DNA of 64,000 bases, taken from NCBI RefSeq assembly GCF_900168195.1, contig NZ_FUYX01000014.1:1-64000 (forward strand), given 5' to 3'. This stretch comes from Allobosea thiooxidans. Its GTDB lineage: Bacteria > Pseudomonadota > Alphaproteobacteria > Rhizobiales > Beijerinckiaceae. The notes under the pieces were generated by a model that did not search any database, had not been told where the DNA came from, and saw only the letters and a list, made by a program, of their open reading frames with translations. A program made the translations under genes and the position numbers. Shown here in pieces: positions 54,620-61,837 of the stretch. The first letter of the stretch is position 1, and the number at the start of each line of letters is the position of its first letter.

Positions 54620-55625
54620 GCAGCATCTCCGGTGTTGCTTGCGGGTTCAGCGCGGTCTCCGCCGCCATCTGCGCCATGGCGGGGCTGAGCAGGAAACCGT
54701 GGCGATAGAGCCCGTTGACATGGATCACCCGGCCGCGACGCGTCAGCCGCGGCAGGTTGTCGGGAAAAGCCGGGCGGGCATCGGTGCCGATCTCGACCAC
54801 CTCCGCCTCGGCGAAGGCGGGATGCAGCGCATAGGCCGCTCCGAGCAGCTCCAGCATGGCGCGGGCAGAGATGCGGCTGCGCTCGCCGCTCTCGATCATG
54901 GTCGCGCCGACCATGAACAGCCCGTCCGCCCGCGGCACGATATAGAGCGGGATGCGCGGATGCAGCAGCCGCACCGGCCGCGACAGGCGGATTTCGTGGC
55001 TCCGCAGCAGCAGCATCTCGCCCTTGACGCCGCGCAGATCGGGCAGGACCTCGCGCGCCGCCAGTCCCCGGCAGTCGAGGATGATGTCGGCCTCGAGATC
55101 GACAAGCTCGACGGCGCTGTCGAAATGGATGACAGCACCGTTCGAGACCAACCGCTCGGCCAAAGCGGTGATCGCCTTGCGCGGATTGAGATGACCTTCG
55201 CCCGCGAAGAACAGTCCTCGCGAGAAACGCCCCGCGAGATCGGGCTCCAGGCCAGCAATAGCCTCGCCATCGATCTCCTCGAAATGGCTGGTGCGCTGGC
55301 CAAAACGGCGCAGTTCCGAACGATCCCGGCTCGGCGCGACGACGAGCGTACCGTTGCGGTCGACACCGCCGGCATGATGCTCCCACCAATCGGCCGCCCG
55401 CTGTCCGAGCCGGATCACCGGCTCCTCGGCGCTCTCACCCTCGCACCAGGGCGCGAGCATGCCCCCGGCATACCAGGAGCAGGCTTCGGCGCCGACCCGC
55501 GGGCCGCGCTCATGGACGGTGACCTCGGCGCCGCACGCCAGCAGTTCAGTGGCGCAGGCGAGCCCTACGACGCCGGCGCCGACCACCGTGACTTTCAGAC
55601 CTGGACGAGGGCGTGCTGCCGTCAT
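54603..55625 (-). CDS. thiO: Glycine oxidase ThiO
   Basis: 340-aa FAD-dependent oxidase producing the dehydroglycine used by ThiG. FAD motif VTVVGAGVVGLACATELLAC, then CSWYAGGMLAPWCEGE, FAGEGHLNPRKAITALAERL, and the C-terminal GLYRHGFLLSPAMAQMAAE. First gene of thiOSGE, downstream of the TPP riboswitch; AGGG five bases before the start overlaps a small palindrome (TTCCCGGGAA) that may hide the ribosome binding site. Confidence 0.94.
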   Translation of the reverse strand: MTAARPRPGLKVTVVGAGVVGLACATELLACGAEVTVHERGPRVGAEACSWYAGGMLAPWCEGESAEEPVIRLGQRAADWWEHHAGGVDRNGTLVVAPSRDRSELRRFGQRTSHFEEIDGEAIAGLEPDLAGRFSRGLFFAGEGHLNPRKAITALAERLVSNGAVIHFDSAVELVDLEADIILDCRGLAAREVLPDLRGVKGEMLLLRSHEIRLSRPVRLLHPRIPLYIVPRADGLFMVGATMIESGERSRISARAMLELLGAAYALHPAFAEAEVVEIGTDARPAFPDNLPRLTRRGRVIHVNGLYRHGFLLSPAMAQMAAETALNPQATPEMLHDLAA

Positions 55626-55689
55626 GCTTTCCCTGTTCCCGGGAAGGCAACGGCCAGTGGCACGAGCAAGATATCTGCGAGCCGAGGAC

Positions 55690-55773
55690 CGTTCCCTTCG
55701 CCGGCATTACCCGGATCAGGTGCGATGGGTTGACGCGACCCCGCGCCTCTCAGCCTTCCGGCACCCCAACGGA
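55690..55773 (-). ncRNA. TPP riboswitch (THI element) of the thi operon
   Basis: On the minus strand the conserved aptamer elements occur in order: GGGGTGCC then GGCTGAGAGGC (pyrimidine-sensor side), followed by ACCTGATCCGGGTAATGCC and GGCGAAGGGAACG (pyrophosphate-sensor helix). This is a canonical thiamine pyrophosphate aptamer, 65 bases upstream of thiO. Excess TPP should switch off thiOSGE, probably by hiding the ribosome binding site since no T-rich terminator is seen. Confidence 0.95.
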
Positions 55774-55935
55774 CGCCATCAATCTAATGACCGGGCCGGC
55801 CGGGGGCAAGGCGAGACCGCGCAAGGCTCCGTTGCAGTGGTCTCCCGTCCGTTCGCCCACTCCCTTACCAAGGGAGCGCTCTATGACCTCGCCCTCCGCA
55901 TGCACAGGCGGCGCGAAGGAAGTTGTCGGCAAGGC

Positions 55936-55965
55936 TTGTCAAAGGGCGGCGCAATCGGGCATAGA
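55936..55965 (+). promoter_or_regulatory. Probable tRNA-Ser promoter
   Basis: TTGTCA (55936-55941), 18-base spacer, CATAGA (55960-55965), ending ten bases before the tRNA. This matches the vegetative promoter pattern often seen upstream of alphaproteobacterial tRNA genes. A small hairpin, CTCCCTT / AAGGGAG, at 55860-55876 lies further upstream with no evident role. Confidence 0.6.
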
Positions 55966-55975
55966 GCCTCTCGCC

Positions 55976-56066
55976 GGAGACGTGGCCGAGAGGCTGAAGG
56001 CACTCGTTTGCTAAATGAGCATACCCCACAAGGGTATCGAGGGTTCGAATCCCTCCGTCTCCGCCA
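55976..56066 (+). tRNA. tRNA-Ser (anticodon GCU)
   Basis: Acceptor stem GGAGACG (55976-55982) pairs with CGTCTCC (56056-56062); discriminator G then encoded CCA (56064-56066). Anticodon arm CTCGT TTGCTAA ATGAG gives anticodon GCT, reading AGC/AGU serine codons. Long variable arm TACCCCACAAGGGTA, typical of tRNA-Ser. T-arm GAGGGTTCGAATCCCTC is intact. Confidence 0.97.
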
Positions 56067-56332
56067 CCTCATCCGCTCCAAGCAGATGATTTAATAGAGA
56101 AATCGAGAGACACGCCTCTCCACAGCCCCCAACTACACTCCAACAGCTGCTCGCGCTCGCAGGCGCTTTGGATCGCTGTGGCGGACATTGTTCGTCGAGC
56201 AAATGCGATTTCGATTCGCGCCGGCTCCCGACATTGGCTGGACGTCTGAAGACAAACCTCACAGCATTCTCGGCCGAGGACCGGTGGCGGCCTGCGCCAG
56301 CACGAACCCTCGCCCGAAAGTGATTGCTGGCT

Positions 56333-57862
56333 TCAGGCCGCCACGCGGTTCGCGTTCCACTGCCCGGCCTGGCTCAGGATCATCTCCGGGTCCTCGAACC
56401 GCTCTCGAAGAATCTCGCGATACAACGCCTCTTCGCGCAGGCGCGTGATCTTCCCCTCGCCTCCGATGATGAGCCGCAGCGCCTGCTGCAGGGCATCGAC
56501 CGTCCCCGACCCCTCATCGAACTGCGCCTTCTTGCGCCAGACGAGATCCGCGGGCAGCAGATCGGCGCAGGCTTTGCGCAGCAGCCATTTCTCGGTGGTG
56601 GGCCCGGTCGATTCCAGCGCGTTCGGATCGGTACAGCGCAGCTTCAGCGCCGCCGGTATGGACTGTGCGAATGCGATGAGCTCCTGGTCGAGGAAGGGGG
56701 TGCGCGCTTCCAGCGACTCCGCCATGGTCATCCGGTCGACGCGCTGGAGGTTGATGTTGTGCATCGCCCCCAGGCTGCGCGTCAGTTCGTCCGCAAGGGC
56801 GCGCGGGTCCTCGGCATAGGCATGGTGATAGGCATAGCCCGCGAAGAGTTCGTCCGCGCCCTCGCCGGTCAGGACCGCCTTGACATGGCCGCGTGCCAGC
56901 CGGGCCGCGAAGAGCGTGGGGACGGCGCTGCGCACGAGGTCCGCATCTGCGCTTTCGAGGTGATAGATGACGTGCGACAGGTTTTCGGCGATGTCCCGGG
57001 CCGAGAAGCTGTATTCGTGATGATCGGAGCCGATATGGTCGGCGACGCGCCTGGCGGCCTGCAGGTCGGATGAGCCGGCGGTCCCCACGGCAAAGGTCTT
57101 CAATGGCGTCTGTCCGGCCGCGAGCCTGACCTTCTGCGCGATCGCGGCGATGACCGAACTGTCGAGCCCGCCGGACAGGAAGGAGCCGACCTCGACATCG
57201 GCGACCATCCACTTCGCGACCGCCTCCTCCAACGTGAGGCGCAATTCGCCGGCAACGGCCTCGATGTCCAGTCCGGGCTCGGCCGCGGCCGCTCCGGACG
57301 GCACGCGGTACCACTGCCTCGAGCCATTGGAACTGTCGAACAGCCCGCCGGGCGGAAGCGCGGTGATGTCATCGAAGCCGAGCCCGTCGAACGCCTTCAG
57401 CTCCGAAGCAAAGGCCAGCCCCTCGCCGCGCCGCGCCATGTAGAGTGGCTTGATGCCCAGCGGGTCCCGCGCGGCGACGATCCGATCCGGCGTCGCGAGC
57501 ACGAAGGCGAACATGCCGTCGAGGCGATTGATCCAGCGCTGCGCCCCGCTGCGGAAGAGGTGAAGAATAGTCTCGCTATCACTCGTCGTCTGAAAGATAT
57601 CAGGATCCAAGATCGCCCTGAGATCGCCGTGATTATAGATCTCCCCATTCGCGACAAGTATCTCTGAATCAACGGCAATGGGTTGAATGCCGTCCTCGGC
57701 GCCGATGATCGCCAGCCGGCAGTGCCCCATCGCCAGAGGCACACCTGCAGGCCGGGCGACCTGCGTCGCATCCGGACCACGATGGCCGAGGCGCGAGAGC
57801 ATCGTCTCGATCAGGCTCCCGCCCGCATCCTCGACCTTCCAAAGACACACAAAACCACACAT
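56333..57862 (-). CDS. asnB: Asparagine synthase (glutamine-hydrolysing)
   Basis: 509-aa two-domain enzyme. N-terminal glutaminase: Cys2 nucleophile (MCGFVCLW), RLGHRGPDATQV, LVANGEIYNH, and RLDGMFAFVL. C-terminal synthetase: PP-loop SGGLDSSV at about 227-234, LTGEGADELFAGYAYHH, and RVDRMTMAESLEARTPFLDQ. Shorter than the AsnO-type proteins of NAGGN synthesis. Start: ATG 57862 is fixed by the catalytic Cys2; the frame runs on to 58057. Divergent from an osmoprotectant importer across an AT-rich gap, so stress-linked amide synthesis is possible but unproven. Confidence 0.9.
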   Translation of the reverse strand: MCGFVCLWKVEDAGGSLIETMLSRLGHRGPDATQVARPAGVPLAMGHCRLAIIGAEDGIQPIAVDSEILVANGEIYNHGDLRAILDPDIFQTTSDSETILHLFRSGAQRWINRLDGMFAFVLATPDRIVAARDPLGIKPLYMARRGEGLAFASELKAFDGLGFDDITALPPGGLFDSSNGSRQWYRVPSGAAAAEPGLDIEAVAGELRLTLEEAVAKWMVADVEVGSFLSGGLDSSVIAAIAQKVRLAAGQTPLKTFAVGTAGSSDLQAARRVADHIGSDHHEYSFSARDIAENLSHVIYHLESADADLVRSAVPTLFAARLARGHVKAVLTGEGADELFAGYAYHHAYAEDPRALADELTRSLGAMHNINLQRVDRMTMAESLEARTPFLDQELIAFAQSIPAALKLRCTDPNALESTGPTTEKWLLRKACADLLPADLVWRKKAQFDEGSGTVDALQQALRLIIGGEGKITRLREEALYREILRERFEDPEMILSQAGQWNANRVAA

Positions 57863-58140
57863 GGACCGTCTCGTTCTTCTCTCACTGTTTGGCGGATCGC
57901 GCTGGGCAGGGAGCAGAGTCGAAAGAGACGCTCCCAGGCATTTATAGAATAAATATGCCTTTTGACTTCTGATTTTCCCAATAAATCCTGATCGAATTTT
58001 CGCTAACGCCTGATCAAAGTCATGAACACTTGAGTTCAAGTAATAGGATTTCGTCAAAGTAGACTACATATTTTCCTCGTTTTTTCGCGGAAAGGGGTTG
58101 TCATGAGGCGTTATCCTGCTCTAGGAATCGCCGCGAAGCA
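57863..58140. promoter_or_regulatory. AT-rich divergent promoter region, asnB / osmoprotectant importer
   Basis: About 280 bases clearly richer in A and T than the rest of the window (for example TTTATAGAATAAATATGCC near 57940 and ATATTTTCCTCGTTTTTTCG near 58070). No credible coding frame. It must carry both promoters, but I cannot pick a convincing -35/-10 pair. The composition contrasts with flanking genes and may reflect a regulatory hub or recent rearrangement. Confidence 0.5.
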
Positions 58141-58794
58141 ATGGACATTCTAAATTACATTATTGACAACTGGGGGCTGATAGCCACCCGGACAGGCGAG
58201 CATGTCGCCATTGTCGGCGTTGCGGTCGCTCTGGCGATCGCCACCGGCGTGCCGATCGGCGTGGCGATCACCCAGAACCGCCGCCTCGCCGACGCCGTGC
58301 TCTATGTCGCATCGATCATGATCACCATCCCCTCGATCGCGCTGTTCGGGATGATGATTCCGGTGCTCTCGCTGATCGGCCACGGCATCGGATACCTGCC
58401 GGCGGTGATCGCCGTATTGCTCTATTCTCAGCTGCCGATCATCCGGAATACCTATGCATCAATCAGCAATATTGATCCGGCGCTGCGTGAAGCTGCGCGA
58501 GGCATGGGGCTGACCCGCGGGCAGCGGCTGCGCGAGGTCGAGCTGCCGATCGCCCTGCCCGTGATCATGGCCGGCGTGCGCGTCGCGGTGGTGATGAATA
58601 TCGGGGTGACGGCAATCGCGACCTATATCGGCGCCGGCGGCCTCGGCGCCTTCATCGCACGCGGCATCAGCCAGACCGATCCGCGCCAACTCGTCACCGG
58701 CGCTCTCGCGGTCAGCATTCTTGCCGTCGTCGCCGATCTCGGCCTGCTCGGGCTGCAGAAGCGACTGACCTCCCCGGGATTAAGGAAGCAATGA
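58141..58794 (+). CDS. Osmoprotectant ABC transporter permease (OpuBB/OpuCB-like)
   Basis: 217-aa permease with about six membrane segments. ITIPSIALFGMMIPVLSLIG and the coupling loop REAARGMGLTRGQRLREVEL are hallmarks of glycine betaine/choline/carnitine importers of the ProW/OpuB type; IGVTAIATYIGAGGLGAFIA is the common second-half motif. First gene of a four-gene operon, overlapping the ATPase gene by four bases (ATGA). Confidence 0.9.
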   Translation: MDILNYIIDNWGLIATRTGEHVAIVGVAVALAIATGVPIGVAITQNRRLADAVLYVASIMITIPSIALFGMMIPVLSLIGHGIGYLPAVIAVLLYSQLPIIRNTYASISNIDPALREAARGMGLTRGQRLREVELPIALPVIMAGVRVAVVMNIGVTAIATYIGAGGLGAFIARGISQTDPRQLVTGALAVSILAVVADLGLLGLQKRLTSPGLRKQ

Positions 58795-59903
58795 TCCGAC
58801 TGGACCAAGTCAGCAAGACCTTCGCCGGCACCACCACGCCGGCCGTCGACCGCGTCTCGCTCGAGGTGGCGGAAGGCGAGATCTGCGTGCTGCTCGGCCC
58901 TTCCGGCTGCGGCAAGACCACGACGATGAAGATGGTCAATCGCCTCATCCAGCCGAGCTCGGGCGACATCTTCATCGATGGCCGCAACACCTCGGACTAC
59001 GACGTGACACAGCTGCGGCGCAGCATCGGCTACGTCATCCAGCAGATCGGCCTGTTTCCGAACAAGACGATCGAGGACAATATCTGCATCGTCCCCGACA
59101 TCCTCGGCTGGGACCGGCGCAAATCGCGCCAGCGGGCGGCCGAACTGCTCGACATGGTCGCGCTCGATCCCGGCGTGTTCCTCAAGCGCTACCCGAAGGA
59201 GCTGTCCGGCGGCCAGCAGCAGCGCATCGGCGTGCTGCGCGCCATCGCGGCGGATCCGCCCGTCCTGCTGATGGACGAGCCCTTCGGCGCGATCGATCCG
59301 ATCAACCGCGTCATCATCCAGGACGAGTTCCTGAAGATGCAGGCGCAGATCCGCAAGACGATCCTCTTCGTCAGCCACGACATCGACGAGGCGGTGAAGA
59401 TGGCCGACAGGATCGCCATCTTCCGCAATGGCAGGCTCGTCCAGTACGACACGCCGGACAACATCCTCGCCCATCCGGCGAGTGATTTCGTCTCCGATTT
59501 CGTCGGCGGCGACCGCACGCTCAAGCGCCTGCAGTTGCTCACCGTGAGCGATGCGATGATTGCCGACCCGCCGAGGGTCCGGGCGGCGGACAGCCTCCAG
59601 CAGGCGGCTGCCGCGATGGAAGCCCATGGTCATCAGTCGATCGTTCTCGTCGGCCCGCGCGGCAGGGCACGAGGCTATGTCAACCTGCAGACGGCGCGCA
59701 GCGGCAACGGAACGGTCGGCGAGAACTACGAGGCGCTGCCCACGACGATCCGCCCGCATGAGGATTTGCGCACCGCGGTCTCGACCATGTTCCGGCACGA
59801 CACGCTATGGCTGGCCTGCGTCGACGACGATGGCATGTTCGTCGGCTATGTGACGCTGCGCGGCATCACGCATCTGCTCTCCGAGACCTATCGGGATGGC
59901 TGA
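58791..59903 (+). CDS. Osmoprotectant ABC transporter ATPase with CBS domains (OpuBA/ProV-like)
   Basis: 370-aa ATPase: Walker A GPSGCGKTT, VIQQIGLFPNKTIEDNI, signature LSGGQQQRIGVLRAI and Walker B VLLMDEPFGAIDPINR. The C-terminal 110 residues form a tandem CBS pair (LLTVSDAMIADPPRVRAADS and DGMFVGYVTLRGITHLLSE), which in OpuA-type importers sense ionic strength. Overlaps the second permease gene by eight bases. Confidence 0.92.
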   Translation: MIRLDQVSKTFAGTTTPAVDRVSLEVAEGEICVLLGPSGCGKTTTMKMVNRLIQPSSGDIFIDGRNTSDYDVTQLRRSIGYVIQQIGLFPNKTIEDNICIVPDILGWDRRKSRQRAAELLDMVALDPGVFLKRYPKELSGGQQQRIGVLRAIAADPPVLLMDEPFGAIDPINRVIIQDEFLKMQAQIRKTILFVSHDIDEAVKMADRIAIFRNGRLVQYDTPDNILAHPASDFVSDFVGGDRTLKRLQLLTVSDAMIADPPRVRAADSLQQAAAAMEAHGHQSIVLVGPRGRARGYVNLQTARSGNGTVGENYEALPTTIRPHEDLRTAVSTMFRHDTLWLACVDDDGMFVGYVTLRGITHLLSETYRDG

Positions 59904-60636
59904 CGCCGTGATGCCCGGCATGGTTGCGCAGATGCGCCGGAACGCAGCCTATCTCTGCATTTTCCTGCTCGGAGCCTGGGCCTGGGGCAGCGGGCTCCTG
60001 CCCGGCCTGCTGGAGCGATGGGACGACATCGCCTATCTCGGCCAGCAGCATGTGGAGCTGGTCGCCCTCTCGGGCGGCGCGGCGATCCTGTTCGGCGTGC
60101 CGCTCGGCATCATGCTGACGAGGCCGCGCTTCCACCGGATCGGCGATGCTGCGGTGCAGATCCTCAACATCGGCGCCACCATCCCGACGCTGGCGGTGCT
60201 GGCCCTGGCGATGAGCCTGCTCGGCCTCGGCAACACGCCTGCCGTCTTCGCGCTGTTCATCGCCTCGCTCCTGCCGATCGTCAGCAACACGATGGCTGGC
60301 TTGCGCGACGTGCCGCCCGCACTGCTCGAAGCCGCGCGCGGCATGGGCCTGTCGCCGCGCCACACGCTGCTGCAGGTCGAGCTGCCGAACAGCATGTTCG
60401 TCATCTACACCGGCATCCGCACGGCCCTCGCGATCAATGTCGGCACCGTCCCTCTGGCCTTTCTGATCGGCGGCGGCGGCCTCGGCGAGCTGATCTTCAC
60501 CGGCATCGCCCTGAACGAATTCGGAACGATGCTCGCCGGCGCCATTCCGACCGCCCTCCTCGCGGTCCTGATCGATTTCATCGTGGCCCAGCTCCAGTTC
60601 TGGACCATTCCCCGCGGCGTCAATCCGTTGCGTTGA
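59896..60636 (+). CDS. Osmoprotectant ABC transporter permease (OpuBD/OpuCD-like)
   Basis: 246-aa second permease. Segments AAILFGVPLGIMLTRPRFHR, LNIGATIPTLAVLALAMSLL, coupling loop LEAARGMGLSPRHTLLQVEL and NVGTVPLAFLIGGGGLGELI. Paralogous to the first permease in the operon, as usual for OpuB/OpuC systems. Start ATG 59896 lies within the ATPase gene's last codons. Confidence 0.9.
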   Translation: MADAVMPGMVAQMRRNAAYLCIFLLGAWAWGSGLLPGLLERWDDIAYLGQQHVELVALSGGAAILFGVPLGIMLTRPRFHRIGDAAVQILNIGATIPTLAVLALAMSLLGLGNTPAVFALFIASLLPIVSNTMAGLRDVPPALLEAARGMGLSPRHTLLQVELPNSMFVIYTGIRTALAINVGTVPLAFLIGGGGLGELIFTGIALNEFGTMLAGAIPTALLAVLIDFIVAQLQFWTIPRGVNPLR

Positions 60637-60677
60637 CCGCCACCGGGCTTTTCAGCAACGAGTGCAAGGAGATTGCC

Positions 60678-61565
60678 ATGAAGCTTCCAGCGCGGATTCT
60701 CGCCGTGGCCGCGATCGCGGCCGCCTGGGCGGTGCCGGTGCAGGCCAAGCCGATCGTCGTCGGAGGCAAGAACTTCACCGAGCAGCTTCTGCTCACCGAG
60801 ATCACGGCGCAGCTTCTCGCCAAGAAGGGCTTCGAGATCGAGAAGCGCGACGGGCTCGGCTCGCAGGTCCTGCGCGACGCGCAGGTGAACGGCCAGGTCG
60901 ATGTGTACTGGGAGTACACCGGCACCTCGCTCGTGACCTACAACAAGGTCAATGAGCGACTGGACGCCAAGGACACCTATGAGCGCGTCAAGGCGCTCGA
61001 CGCCAAGCTCGGCCTCACCTGGCTCAAGCCCTCGGCTGCGAACAACACCTATGCGCTCGCCGTCCGCCAGGAGAACCCGAAGACGGACGCGATCAAGACG
61101 CTCTCGGATCTCGCCGGCGTCTTCAACGCGGGCAAGGACAAGCCGGTGATCGCGGTCAATGCCGAATTCCCGGGCCGCCCCGATGGTCTGCCGGGCCTGC
61201 AGTCGACCTACGGCTTCAAGACGAGCCGCGCCAATCTGAGGTCGATGGATTCCGGGCTGACCTATCAGGCCCTCAAGGATGGGCAGGTCGACGTCGCACT
61301 GGTCTTCGCGACCGACGGGCGGATCCAGGGCTTCAAGTTTCGCGTCCTGACCGACGACAAGGGCTTCTTCCCCAATTATGCCGCCGTTCCGGTGGTGCGG
61401 ACCGAAGTGCTGAAGGCCAATCCGAAGCTTGAAGAAGCGCTCGAAGCCCTCTCGGCCAAGCTCGACGACGAGGTTCTGCAAGGGCTCAACGCCAAGGTCG
61501 ATGTCGAAAAAGCCTCGATCCCGGACGTCGCGAAGGAGTTTCTGGCGACCGCCGGCCTGGTCTGA
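60678..61565 (+). CDS. Osmoprotectant ABC transporter substrate-binding protein (OpuBC/OpuCC-like)
   Basis: 295-aa periplasmic binding protein of the OpuAC family: signal peptide KLPARILAVAAIAAAWAVPV (cleavage QAK), then IVVGGKNFTEQLLLTEITAQ, QVDVYWEYTGTSLVTYNKV and the LKDGQVDVALVFATDGRIQG segment; the family binds quaternary amines through aromatic residues. Start: ATG 60678 with AAGGAG six bases upstream; the open frame to 60018 lies inside the permease gene. Ends the operon; no clear terminator follows. Confidence 0.92.
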   Translation: MKLPARILAVAAIAAAWAVPVQAKPIVVGGKNFTEQLLLTEITAQLLAKKGFEIEKRDGLGSQVLRDAQVNGQVDVYWEYTGTSLVTYNKVNERLDAKDTYERVKALDAKLGLTWLKPSAANNTYALAVRQENPKTDAIKTLSDLAGVFNAGKDKPVIAVNAEFPGRPDGLPGLQSTYGFKTSRANLRSMDSGLTYQALKDGQVDVALVFATDGRIQGFKFRVLTDDKGFFPNYAAVPVVRTEVLKANPKLEEALEALSAKLDDEVLQGLNAKVDVEKASIPDVAKEFLATAGLV

Positions 61566-61837
61566 AGAAGGCAGGAGCGCTTCGCGGCATCCGTATCGGT
61601 GTCCGTGAGGCGCTTCCGCCGGCCCCGCGGCCTAGGCGTTGCCCCAACGGAACCCTGATTGGCAGGTTTGCGATTTTGACACAGAATGCCCTGGCAGGGA
61701 GGGGCTGCCATGGCACCGTCCACCCAGCGGCATCGTCGCATTCCGCGTCGACACAATTTGCGCCTGTCACGGACCGATGTTCGGCGCGCCCGAACCGGCC
61801 CCGCCATCGAGCTTCGTCTCTGCGGCGGAGGCATGGC
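61566..61837. other. Intergenic region between osmoprotectant operon and GAF sensor gene
   Basis: Just under 300 bases. Short ORFs pass through but none has a ribosome binding site plus recognisable protein. No terminator with T-tract is seen after the binding-protein gene. The promoter of the GAF sensor must lie here; GGAGG at 61828-61832 is its ribosome binding site. Confidence 0.45.

Noticed and set aside
55882..56014. Short plus-strand ORF (MTSPSACTGGAKEVVGK...) preceded by GGGAG
   Set aside because: It reads through the tRNA promoter and into tRNA-Ser, so it cannot be a normal gene.
55976..56332. tRNA-Ser as an integration site for a genomic island
   Set aside because: No integrase, no second copy of the tRNA 3' end in the window, and the genes beyond (asnB, osmoprotectant importer) look like ordinary chromosomal genes.
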